From an uncultured Ectothiorhodospiraceae bacterium (GTDB lineage Bacteria; Pseudomonadota; Gammaproteobacteria; Nevskiales; Oceanococcaceae), in NCBI GenBank assembly GCA_937141935.1, contig CAKZQS010000046.1:62001-126000 (forward strand): a stretch of 64,000 nt of DNA, given 5' to 3'. The notes under the pieces are model-generated. The model was not told where the DNA came from, searched no databases, and saw only the letters and a list, made by a program, of their open reading frames with translations. This document shows positions 33,030-40,032 of this stretch, piece by piece (position 1 is the first letter of the stretch; every line of letters starts with the position of its first letter). The position numbers and the translations under genes were made by a program.

Positions 33030-33986
33030 ATGCTGCCGGATCTGTTGCTGGTGGCCGCCGGGCTTGCGGCCCTGACGGCGGGCGGCGAGGCCTTGATCCG
33101 CGGCGCGCTGGCGCTGGCGGCGCGCTGGGGGCTGAGCCCGCTGCTCTGCGGCCTGCTGATCGTGGGCTTTGGCACTTCGGCGCCGGAGCTGGCCGTGTCG
33201 CTGGATGCCGCCCTGCGCGACCAGCCGGACATTGCGCTGGGCAACGTGGTGGGCAGCAACATCGGCAATATCGGCCTGATCCTGGCGCTGTGCGCGCTGA
33301 TCTCGCCGCTGGCCGTGGCCCCGCAGGCCCTGCGCCGCGACGGACGGGTGATGCTCGGCGGCGCGGCGCTGCTGTTCGCGCTGGCCGCCGATGGCCAGCT
33401 CGGGCGCCTGGATGCGGCCCTGCTGCTGGGCACGCTGATCACCTACCTCGTCTGGGCCTATCTGGCCGAGCGCCGCCAGCCCGATGCCGAAGGCGCGCGC
33501 CTGGAGCAGGAGGCCGGCGCCGTGCACGCCCGGCCCGCCGGCCTGGGCCTAGCGCTGCTGGCCACCATGGGCGGGTTGGGCCTGCTGATCGTCGGCTCGC
33601 GCCTGCTGCTGGCCGGGGCCGTCGACATCGCCACCGCGCTGGGTTTGCCGGAGTCGGTGATCGGCCTGACGCTGGTGGCCGTGGGCACCTCGCTGCCCGA
33701 GCTGTCGGTCTCGCTGATGGCCGCGCTGCGCCGGCAGGCCGATGTGGCCGTGGGCAACGTGCTGGGCAGCAACATCTTCAACGCCCTGGGCATCCTGGGC
33801 GTATCCGCGGCGATCCAGCCCCTGCCGGTGGCCGCGCGCATCGGCAGCGTGGATCTGTACGTGATGCTCGGGGCCAGCGCGCTGCTGCTGGTCCTGCTGA
33901 CCACCGGGCGGCGCCTGGCCCGCGGCGAGGGCGCGCTGCTGCTGGCAGGCTATGCGCTCTACCTGGGGCTGAGCCTGGTGGCCTAG
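33030..33986 (+). CDS. Calcium/sodium antiporter of the CaCA family (YrbG-like)
   Basis: A 318-residue membrane protein of about 10 helices built from two inverted repeats. Each repeat has the ion-binding signature: FGTSAPELAVSLDAAL with GNVVGSNIGN in the first half, and VGTSLPELSVSLMAAL with GNVLGSNIFN in the second. The Glu in each GTSxPEL binds cations. It exchanges Ca2+ and Na+ (or K+) across the cytoplasmic membrane. It follows the csaA gene by 10 bases with a GAGGA ribosome-binding site and may share its transcript. Confidence 0.93.
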   Translation: MLPDLLLVAAGLAALTAGGEALIRGALALAARWGLSPLLCGLLIVGFGTSAPELAVSLDAALRDQPDIALGNVVGSNIGNIGLILALCALISPLAVAPQALRRDGRVMLGGAALLFALAADGQLGRLDAALLLGTLITYLVWAYLAERRQPDAEGARLEQEAGAVHARPAGLGLALLATMGGLGLLIVGSRLLLAGAVDIATALGLPESVIGLTLVAVGTSLPELSVSLMAALRRQADVAVGNVLGSNIFNALGILGVSAAIQPLPVAARIGSVDLYVMLGASALLLVLLTTGRRLARGEGALLLAGYALYLGLSLVA

Positions 33987-34015
33987 GTCGCCGGCCGGCC
34001 GTCGCGAGGAGCACC

Positions 34016-34834
34016 ATGTCGGTCGTCGATGTCTGGATACAGCACCCCACGGCGCGCTTTGCCGCGCAGCCCTTCTTCGCCTCGCTGCTGCGCTGGACGG
34101 GCCGCGAGACGCTGAGCGAGCTGCCGCTGGAGCACACGCTCGAGGCCATGGATGCCGCCGGCGTCGATCAGGCGCTGCTGGCCGCCTGGCACGGGCCGCA
34201 GGGCGCGCTGATCAGCAATGACGAGGTGGCCGCCTGCATGGCCGCGGCGCCGGGGCGGCTGTACGGCCTGGCCGGCGTGGACCTGACGCGGCCGCTGCAC
34301 GCCGTGCGCGAGTTGCGCCGCCGCGTGCGCGAGCAGCACTTCAAGGGGCTGCGCATCGTGCCCTGGTTGTGGGGGCTGCCGCCGGACGACCGCCGCTACT
34401 ACCCGCTGTACGCCGAGTGCTGCGAGCTGGATGTGCCCTTCTGCACGCAGGTGGGGCATACCGGCCCGCTGCTCAGCTCCGAGCCCGGGCGGCCGATTCC
34501 CTACCTGGAGCATGTGGCGCTGGAGTTCCCCGAGCTGCGCATCGTCGCCGGCCACGTCGGCGCCCCGTGGACGGCCGAGGCCATCTCCCTGGCGCACAAA
34601 TTCCCCAACGTCTACCTCGACAGCTCCGCCTACAAGCTCAGCCGGCTGCCCGCCGACTTCGCCGCCTACCTCCAGGCCAGTGGCGCGAAGAAGGTGCTGT
34701 TCGGCAGCAACTACCCGATGCTGACCCCGGGCGCCTGCCTGGAGGGGCTGGACGCGCTCGCACTCGATGCGTCGGCGCGCGCGCGTTTTCTGGCAGACAA
34801 CGCCCGCAGCGTGTTCCGCCTGCCCGCACCCTAG
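34016..34834 (+). CDS. Amidohydrolase-family (TIM-barrel) protein
   Basis: A 272-residue protein of the amidohydrolase 2 superfamily. Visible pieces are the C-terminal halves of the barrel: GHVGAPWTAEAISLAHKFPN, VYLDSSAYKLSRLPADFAAY and KVLFGSNYPMLTP. The N-terminal metal motif, usually DxHxH, reads VDVWIQHP here, so one His is replaced by Trp. A GxNYP in place of the usual GSDYP removes the last metal ligand. Related proteins have lost or changed the metal site, so the activity is uncertain. GAGGAG before ATG 34016 fixes the start. Confidence 0.85.
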   Translation: MSVVDVWIQHPTARFAAQPFFASLLRWTGRETLSELPLEHTLEAMDAAGVDQALLAAWHGPQGALISNDEVAACMAAAPGRLYGLAGVDLTRPLHAVRELRRRVREQHFKGLRIVPWLWGLPPDDRRYYPLYAECCELDVPFCTQVGHTGPLLSSEPGRPIPYLEHVALEFPELRIVAGHVGAPWTAEAISLAHKFPNVYLDSSAYKLSRLPADFAAYLQASGAKKVLFGSNYPMLTPGACLEGLDALALDASARARFLADNARSVFRLPAP

Positions 34835-34897
34835 CCGGACTTGCCCACCTCGCGGCCGGGCGCGATGATCGGCCTCCCACAACCCAGGGAGAGAGCG

Positions 34898-35263
34898 ATG
34901 AGCAAGCCTGCCGAATACATCGACGGTTTCGTGGCCGCCGTGCCTGCCGCCCAGCAGGCGGCCTACATCGAACACGCGCGCCGCGCGGCCGAGGTCTTTC
35001 GCGAGTACGGCGCGCTGGAACTGACCGAGTGCTGGGGCGACGACGTGCCGGATGGCGAAGTCACCTCCTTTCCGATGGCGGTGAAGAAGCAGCCCGACGA
35101 GGTCGTCGTGCTCTCCTGGATCCGCTGGCCCTCCAAGGCCGTGCGCGACGCCGCAATGCCCACGCTGATGGAAGACCCGCGGCTCGACCCGCAGCAAAAC
35201 CCCATGCCCTTCGACGGCAAGCGGATGATTTTCGGCGGGTTTGCCGTGGTGCTGGCGGAGTAA
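34898..35263 (+). CDS. DUF1428-family protein (YbaA-like)
   Basis: A 121-residue protein that matches the DUF1428 family over its full length: EYIDGFVAAVPAAQQAAYIE at the N-terminus, ELTECWGDDVPDGEVTSFPM in the centre and KRMIFGGFAVVLAE at the end. These small cytosolic proteins have a ferredoxin-like dimeric alpha/beta-barrel fold and no known function. ATG 34898 has an AGGGAGAGAG Shine-Dalgarno stretch. Confidence 0.93.
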   Translation: MSKPAEYIDGFVAAVPAAQQAAYIEHARRAAEVFREYGALELTECWGDDVPDGEVTSFPMAVKKQPDEVVVLSWIRWPSKAVRDAAMPTLMEDPRLDPQQNPMPFDGKRMIFGGFAVVLAE

Positions 35264-35314
35264 GTGCGGGGGCGCGCCGATACACCACGACATGTCGGCC
35301 CGCAAACTGCGCCC

Positions 35315-36127
35315 ATGCGACGCCGCCGCGGCCACAGAGCCCGGCTGCTGGCACTGCTCTGCGGTCTTGGGCTCCTGATGCCGTCAGCTCAAGCGCTGGC
35401 AGGCGACCCGGCGCCACGCACGACGCCTGCCAGCAGTGCCACCCTCCCCGTGGTCCTGCTGCACGGCCTGGCGCGCAGCGCCCGCTCCATGGCCGGCCTG
35501 GCCGAGCACCTGGAGGCGGCGGGCTATGCGGTGTGCAACATCGGCTACCCCTCGCGCGAGGCGCCCATCGCCACGCTGGTCGAGGCGCATCTGCGGCCGG
35601 CCTTGCGGGCCTGCCCGGGCGTCTGGCAGGGCGCGCACTATGTCACCCATTCGATGGGCGGCATCCTGCTGCGGGCGCTGGCGCAGAGCGAGGAGGCGCC
35701 GCGTATCCACCGGGTGGTGATGCTGGCGCCGCCCAACCAGGGTAGCGAGGTGGTCGATGCCATCGGTGACTGGCCGGCCTTCGGCTGGTGGAATGGGCCG
35801 GCGGGGCGCGAACTCGGCACCGGTGCGCACAGCCTGCCCCAGCGGCTGGGCCCCGTGCCCTTCGAGCTGGGCGTCATCGCCGCCACGCGCTCCTACAACC
35901 CACTGCTGTCGGCGCTGATCCCCGGCGACGACGATGGCAAGGTGGCCGTCGCCAGTACCCGCGTGGCCGGCATGACCGATCACGCCACGGTCGCCGCTTC
36001 GCATACCTTCGTGATGAACCACGCCCGGGCCCGTGAGCTGACCCTGCGCTTTTTGCGCGAGGGGCGCTTCGACGCTGCCGGCAACGCCAGCGCGGCCGCC
36101 GATGCCGGCGCCGATCCGCTAGATTGA
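35315..36127 (+). CDS. Secreted alpha/beta-hydrolase (lipase-like)
   Basis: A 270-residue protein starting with a signal sequence (LLALLCGLGLLMPSAQALA). The hydrolase core is VVLLHGLARSARSMAGLAEH with the oxyanion loop HG. The elbow is HSMGGILL with the nucleophile Ser in HSMGG. VMLAPPNQGSEVVDAIGDWP is the usual loop after the following strand. A likely acid is in PGDDDGKV and a late His in SHTFVMNH. It acts outside the cytoplasm on an ester or lipid; the substrate is unknown. ATG 35315 was chosen over GTG 35264, since the signal begins only there. Confidence 0.9.
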   Translation: MRRRRGHRARLLALLCGLGLLMPSAQALAGDPAPRTTPASSATLPVVLLHGLARSARSMAGLAEHLEAAGYAVCNIGYPSREAPIATLVEAHLRPALRACPGVWQGAHYVTHSMGGILLRALAQSEEAPRIHRVVMLAPPNQGSEVVDAIGDWPAFGWWNGPAGRELGTGAHSLPQRLGPVPFELGVIAATRSYNPLLSALIPGDDDGKVAVASTRVAGMTDHATVAASHTFVMNHARARELTLRFLREGRFDAAGNASAAADAGADPLD

Positions 36128-36154
36128 TCGGCAGGCGCACCGGGGAGAAAAACG

Positions 36155-36502
36155 ATGGCCAGCCCACAGATCGACTATGTCGAATTCGCCAGCACCGACC
36201 TGGCGGCCAGCAAGCAGTTCTTCAGCACCGTGTTTGGCTGGCGCTTTACCGACTATGGCCCGCAGTACAGCGCCTTCGCGCGCGCCGAAGCCGGCCTCGA
36301 TGGCGGCTTCTACCCCGCGGAGTCGGTGCAGGCCGGCGGCCCGCTGGTCGTGCTGCGCAGCGCTGCACTGGAGCAGACTCAGGCGGCGATCGAGGCCGCC
36401 GGCGGCGTGATCGTCGAGCCGATCTTCGCGTTTCCGGGCGGGCGCCGTTTTCACTTTCGCGAACCGGGCGGCAACGTGCTGGCGGTGTGGAGCGATAGCT
36501 GA
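36155..36502 (+). CDS. VOC-family (glyoxalase/bleomycin-resistance-like) protein
   Basis: A 115-residue protein of the vicinal-oxygen-chelate fold: IDYVEFASTDLAASKQFFST, FGWRFTDYGPQY, GGFYPAESVQAGGPLVVL and the C-terminal FHFREPGGNVLAVWSD. The last pattern contains the conserved Glu-Pro-Gly-Gly-Asn. Such proteins act on diverse small molecules with a metal at the dimer interface. GGGGAG before ATG is the ribosome-binding site. Its stop overlaps the next ATG by one base. Confidence 0.92.
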   Translation: MASPQIDYVEFASTDLAASKQFFSTVFGWRFTDYGPQYSAFARAEAGLDGGFYPAESVQAGGPLVVLRSAALEQTQAAIEAAGGVIVEPIFAFPGGRRFHFREPGGNVLAVWSDS

Positions 36503-36765
36503 TGCGCGTTGCGGGCACGCTGCTTGCGCTGTTCGCGCTGTGCGTGTGGGCGACGGACCTCAGCGCGCCCGGCGCCGTACGAGGCATGCTCGCCCCATTG
36601 GCGGCGGGGTTGGTGTTAATAGCTCTGCTTTTGTGGCTGGTGCTCTGGGCAGCCCGCCGCGGCCATGACCTCGGCGCGGGAAGCGGACGCGACGGCGCGT
36701 CGGGAACCGTTGCCGATGCGATCATCGGCCATGACGGCGGTGGCGGCGGCGGCGATGCCGGCTAG
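36502..36765 (+). CDS. Small membrane protein with Gly/Asp-rich tail
   Basis: An 87-residue protein with two hydrophobic stretches (LLALFALCVWATDLSAPGAV and LAAGLVLIALLLWLVLWAAR). A Gly/Asp-rich tail follows (AGSGRDGASGTVADAI, then GGGGGGDAG). The start ATG overlaps the VOC stop by one base. No family is recognised. The end overlaps the next gene by 11 bases. The gene is real if the overlap chain is taken as evidence; function unknown. Confidence 0.6.
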   Translation: MRVAGTLLALFALCVWATDLSAPGAVRGMLAPLAAGLVLIALLLWLVLWAARRGHDLGAGSGRDGASGTVADAIIGHDGGGGGGDAG

Positions 36766-37234
36766 CGAGAGCCTGTACCGCCCGCGCCGCATCCAGCCGG
36801 CGACGCCCGCCTGGGACGACGACGGCCTGAAGTTGTACACCGTCAGTGCCAGCGGGCAGCCCGTGGCCGAGGCGCCCTACCGCGCCGAGCTGGCAAGGCA
36901 GAAAGCGGCGCTGGGCCTGGATTGGGCGCGCACGGCGGCCTTCGCGATCTTCCATGCCGGCGCCACCCAGGCCTACCTGGTGTTGTGCTGGTGGGGTCAG
37001 GACAACGAGCTCCGCCAGCACGTACTGGCGCAGGAGGATGGCCGCTGGGTGCACGACCCCCGGCGCTATTCCGTCTGCGTTTGGGACCTGGAAATCCTCT
37101 GGGCCGAGCGCGGCTATTTTCTTGAGCACCTGTACCGCGAGCGCCCCAGCCTGCGGGCTTATCGCCGGTGTCAGCACCGCAGCGAGCCGGCGGCCGGTGC
37201 GGCGCGGTCGCACCGAGCGCGAGAGCCCGGCTAA
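36755..37234 (+). CDS. Conserved cytosolic protein of unknown function
   Basis: A 159-residue protein. The core region has GLKLYTVSASGQPVAEAPYR, FAIFHAGATQAYLVLCWWGQ and EDGRWVHDPRRYSVCVWDLE, followed by LEILWAERGYFLEHLY. The density of aromatic and His residues suggests a small folded domain, perhaps with a ligand or cofactor, but no motif identifies it. I chose ATG 36755, preceded by a GGCGGTGGCGG stretch and close to the start of the conserved part; ATG 36665 would overlap the previous gene by 101 bases. It ends shortly before the CHASE2 gene. Confidence 0.75.
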   Translation: MPASESLYRPRRIQPATPAWDDDGLKLYTVSASGQPVAEAPYRAELARQKAALGLDWARTAAFAIFHAGATQAYLVLCWWGQDNELRQHVLAQEDGRWVHDPRRYSVCVWDLEILWAERGYFLEHLYRERPSLRAYRRCQHRSEPAAGAARSHRAREPG

Positions 37235-37287
37235 ACTGGCTGCTGCCGGGAATTCGGGGAACAACGACAGGTGCGCTCAGGCCGCGA

Positions 37288-40029
37288 ATGCGCGGCAGTC
37301 CCACTGCGGCTGCCCATACCGACGAGCCTCGGCGCCGCCAGCGGCGCAGGCGCAGTGCGTTGCTAGGTCGTCGCACAACCGCCGGCCTGGGTTTGCTGGG
37401 CGCGGCGCTGCTGCTTGCGCTCTTGTTGACGGCGGCCCACGGCCAGCGGCTGCTGGCCCTGCCCAATGCCTGGCTACTGGAACAGCTGCAAAGCCTGGGG
37501 GGAACCCCGGCGCGGCAACACCCGGTGGCCGTGGTCAAGCTGCCGCCGCTTGCGGTGCTGCGCGATGAGGTGCGCTGGCAGGCCCTGGTCGATGCGCTGC
37601 AGGCGCAGGGCGCGCGCCGCATCGTGCTGACGGCGCTGCCGGCGCAGCCCGCCGTGCTGGCCGCGCTCGCCCGGGAGCCGACCCTGCTCTTCGCCGTCAA
37701 CACCGAGGCGCAATACGCGGCGCTGCTCGCCGCCGGTGTGGGCGCCGGCCAGATCGTCAGCAACCGCACCCCGGAGAGCACCGGCGCCTATGTGCGCAGC
37801 CAGCGCGGCCGCCCGCCACGCGCGGCGATGCCCCCCACGCTGGAGCGCAGGCTGGCGGGCGATTACGCCCCCGACATCGCCCTGCCCCGCAGCGGCGCGT
37901 TCCCGATCCGCTACGGACGTCGCGCGGCGGGCATCGCCCTGCTTCGCGGCAGCCGCGTGCTCGCTGGCGACGCCGCACCGGTCGCCGGCCGCATCGTACT
38001 GGTCGGCCGCGACCTGCTGCCGGATGAGCCCGGCTACTACGTCTCCCCCGACCCCGAACGACCGCGGCCGCTGGTCGAAATCCAGGCGCATGTCGTCGAT
38101 GCGCTGCTCAACGAGCGGGTGCTGCGCCCGCTGGGCGGCCTGCCCACAATGCTGCTGCTGGTCGCCGTGTGCTTGCTGACGCTGTGGCTGTTCCCGCGAC
38201 TGGGCGTGCTCTTTGCCAGCGCCGCCACCGCGGCGCACATGCTGCTGTGGGTGTTGCTGGCCACGCTGCTGATCTTCGCCGCCGGGCTATGGCTGCCCCT
38301 GGTGGAAATCCTGCTCGCCCAGGCCACGATGCTCGCTCTGGTTGTCAGCGCCATCGTCCGCCGGGAAGAGCGCACGCTGGGCGAAATCCTGCACGACCTG
38401 GGTACGCGGCTGGAGTCGCGCCTGCGCCCCACGCTGAGCCGCAGCGAACAGGAGCGCTGGAGCGCCATCAGTTCGCTGACCCGCCAGCTGCTGACGCTGA
38501 ACCGGCAAATGTTCCTGGTGCCCGTCTCCGCCAGCCACCTGCGCGCGGTGCACGCGGACAACTGCCGTTTTGAGCAGATCGTCGAGCCACGACGCGACTA
38601 CCGGCGTGCGCCTTATAGCGAGGCGCTGGAGGTGGGCGGCCTGTACGCGGTGCAACGCGAATTCCTGCCGCGCGAGCCGGATGATGTGCAGTATCTGCTG
38701 CCGCTGGAGTTTGCCGGCCAGTTGCGCGGCTACTGGATGTTCAGCGTGCCGGAATCGGTGGCGGCGCAAACCACGCTGCTGGCCACCACCGCCGAGGAAC
38801 TGGCCCGCCGGCTCAGCGAATACCTCTATCACGCCGCGCCGGCACCGCCGCGCGGTCTGGGCCCCTGGCTGGCCCGCCTGTTCGACCCGCGCTCGACGCG
38901 GGCGATCTACCAGCGGCTGCGCGAATCGCTGCTGAGCATGGACCAGCGCATGCAGCTGCGCGACCGGGCCAGCGCCAGCCTGATGTCCGCCTATTGGGTT
39001 TTTGATGGCTTCGGCCACCTGCAACTGCTCAATCGCGCCGCCGAGAGCCTGGCCCGCAAGCAGGAGATCCCGGCCTTTGAGCTCGACGCGCACGGCCTGC
39101 TGCAGCGCCTGCTGGGCGGCCGCATGGAACTGGCGCGCCAGGTGCTGGACCGAGCGCTGATCGAGCAAACCGCCTCGGTGCTGCCGCTGGCACCGCCGGG
39201 CGAGGTCGGCCTGCATGTCTTGCACGTGACGCCACTGGCCGGCGGCGCGGAGCGCGAGGATCGTGCCGAGCAGGCGGTGCTCGGCGGGCTGCTGGTCGAA
39301 GTCATCGACCATGGCGACTCCTGGCGCCTGTGGCAACGCAATGCCGAGCTGCTGTCCAGCCTGGCCCAGAACGTCGCCCGCCACGGCGAGCGGGTGCTGG
39401 CCCAGGCGCAGGCCCTGCCGCAGGACGACGGCAGCCGCGAGGATCTGCAGATCCTGCTGCCCGAGCTGCGCGAACTGGCGCTGGCCCTGAAAAACGAAAG
39501 CGCCGTGGGCGAATGGAGCGGCGGCCGGCTGGCACCGCTGGATCTTGGCGCCCTGCTGCGCGAGGTGGCCACCGAGCGCCGCCACCGGCTGCGCCGCCGG
39601 GCGCTCACCCTGCTGCTGCCGCGCTTCGCCGAGCCGGTCTTCGTCCTGGCGGAGCCGGCGCTGCTGACCGAAGGTCTGGGCCTGCTGCTGGATCTGTTGA
39701 TCGACGATGCCCAGGACGACTCGACGATCCGCGTCGCCCCCTATTGCCGGCTGCGCGAACAGGGCATGGCGCTGGGGCTGTGCCTGGATGACGAGGGCGT
39801 GGGCATGGACCCCGAGCGCCTGCAGGAGGCCCTGCAGGGCGTGCTGCACGCCGGGGATGATGCCGCCTTGGCCCGCCTGCACACACTGCGCCGCCAGCTG
39901 GAGCGCGCCGAGGCCGAGCTCGAGGCCGAAGCGGCGCTGGGCCTGGGGCTGCGCTTCGACCTCAGCCTGCGCCTGATGACCACCCGCCTGCTCGAAGCGC
40001 GCTTCGAGTCCTGGCCGGAGCCCGACTAG
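37288..40029 (+). CDS. CHASE2-domain membrane sensor with degenerate histidine-kinase-like C-terminus
   Basis: A 913-residue protein, first gene of the polymer operon. A basic N-terminus and one membrane helix (about residues 32-50) lead to an extracytoplasmic CHASE2-type domain (about 50-280) with RIVLVGRDLLPDEPGYYVSP and PLVEIQAHVVDALLNERVL. Three hydrophobic helices follow, to about residue 375. The cytoplasmic part has a helical linker, a GAF/PAS-like region near 565 (YWVFDGFGHLQLLNRAAESL) and a C-terminal HATPase-like domain. That domain has a G1-type box LDDEGVGMDPERL near 832 and an N-box position at about 800 where Asn is replaced (LLLDLLIDDAQDD). I see no H-box with phosphorylatable His, so autokinase activity is doubtful. 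ATG 37288 follows the previous gene by 53 bases. It ends 3 bases before the next ATG. Confidence 0.82.
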   Translation: MRGSPTAAAHTDEPRRRQRRRRSALLGRRTTAGLGLLGAALLLALLLTAAHGQRLLALPNAWLLEQLQSLGGTPARQHPVAVVKLPPLAVLRDEVRWQALVDALQAQGARRIVLTALPAQPAVLAALAREPTLLFAVNTEAQYAALLAAGVGAGQIVSNRTPESTGAYVRSQRGRPPRAAMPPTLERRLAGDYAPDIALPRSGAFPIRYGRRAAGIALLRGSRVLAGDAAPVAGRIVLVGRDLLPDEPGYYVSPDPERPRPLVEIQAHVVDALLNERVLRPLGGLPTMLLLVAVCLLTLWLFPRLGVLFASAATAAHMLLWVLLATLLIFAAGLWLPLVEILLAQATMLALVVSAIVRREERTLGEILHDLGTRLESRLRPTLSRSEQERWSAISSLTRQLLTLNRQMFLVPVSASHLRAVHADNCRFEQIVEPRRDYRRAPYSEALEVGGLYAVQREFLPREPDDVQYLLPLEFAGQLRGYWMFSVPESVAAQTTLLATTAEELARRLSEYLYHAAPAPPRGLGPWLARLFDPRSTRAIYQRLRESLLSMDQRMQLRDRASASLMSAYWVFDGFGHLQLLNRAAESLARKQEIPAFELDAHGLLQRLLGGRMELARQVLDRALIEQTASVLPLAPPGEVGLHVLHVTPLAGGAEREDRAEQAVLGGLLVEVIDHGDSWRLWQRNAELLSSLAQNVARHGERVLAQAQALPQDDGSREDLQILLPELRELALALKNESAVGEWSGGRLAPLDLGALLREVATERRHRLRRRALTLLLPRFAEPVFVLAEPALLTEGLGLLLDLLIDDAQDDSTIRVAPYCRLREQGMALGLCLDDEGVGMDPERLQEALQGVLHAGDDAALARLHTLRRQLERAEAELEAEAALGLGLRFDLSLRLMTTRLLEARFESWPEPD

Positions 40030-40032
40030 CTC

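Noticed and set aside
34835-34897. In-frame upstream extension of the DUF1428 gene
   Set aside because: The family starts at ATG 34898, which has a strong ribosome-binding site; the upstream part has no conserved pattern.
36665-36754. Longer start for the conserved protein at 36755-37234
   Set aside because: It would overlap the preceding small membrane gene by about 100 bases, and the added residues are low-complexity Ala/Arg.
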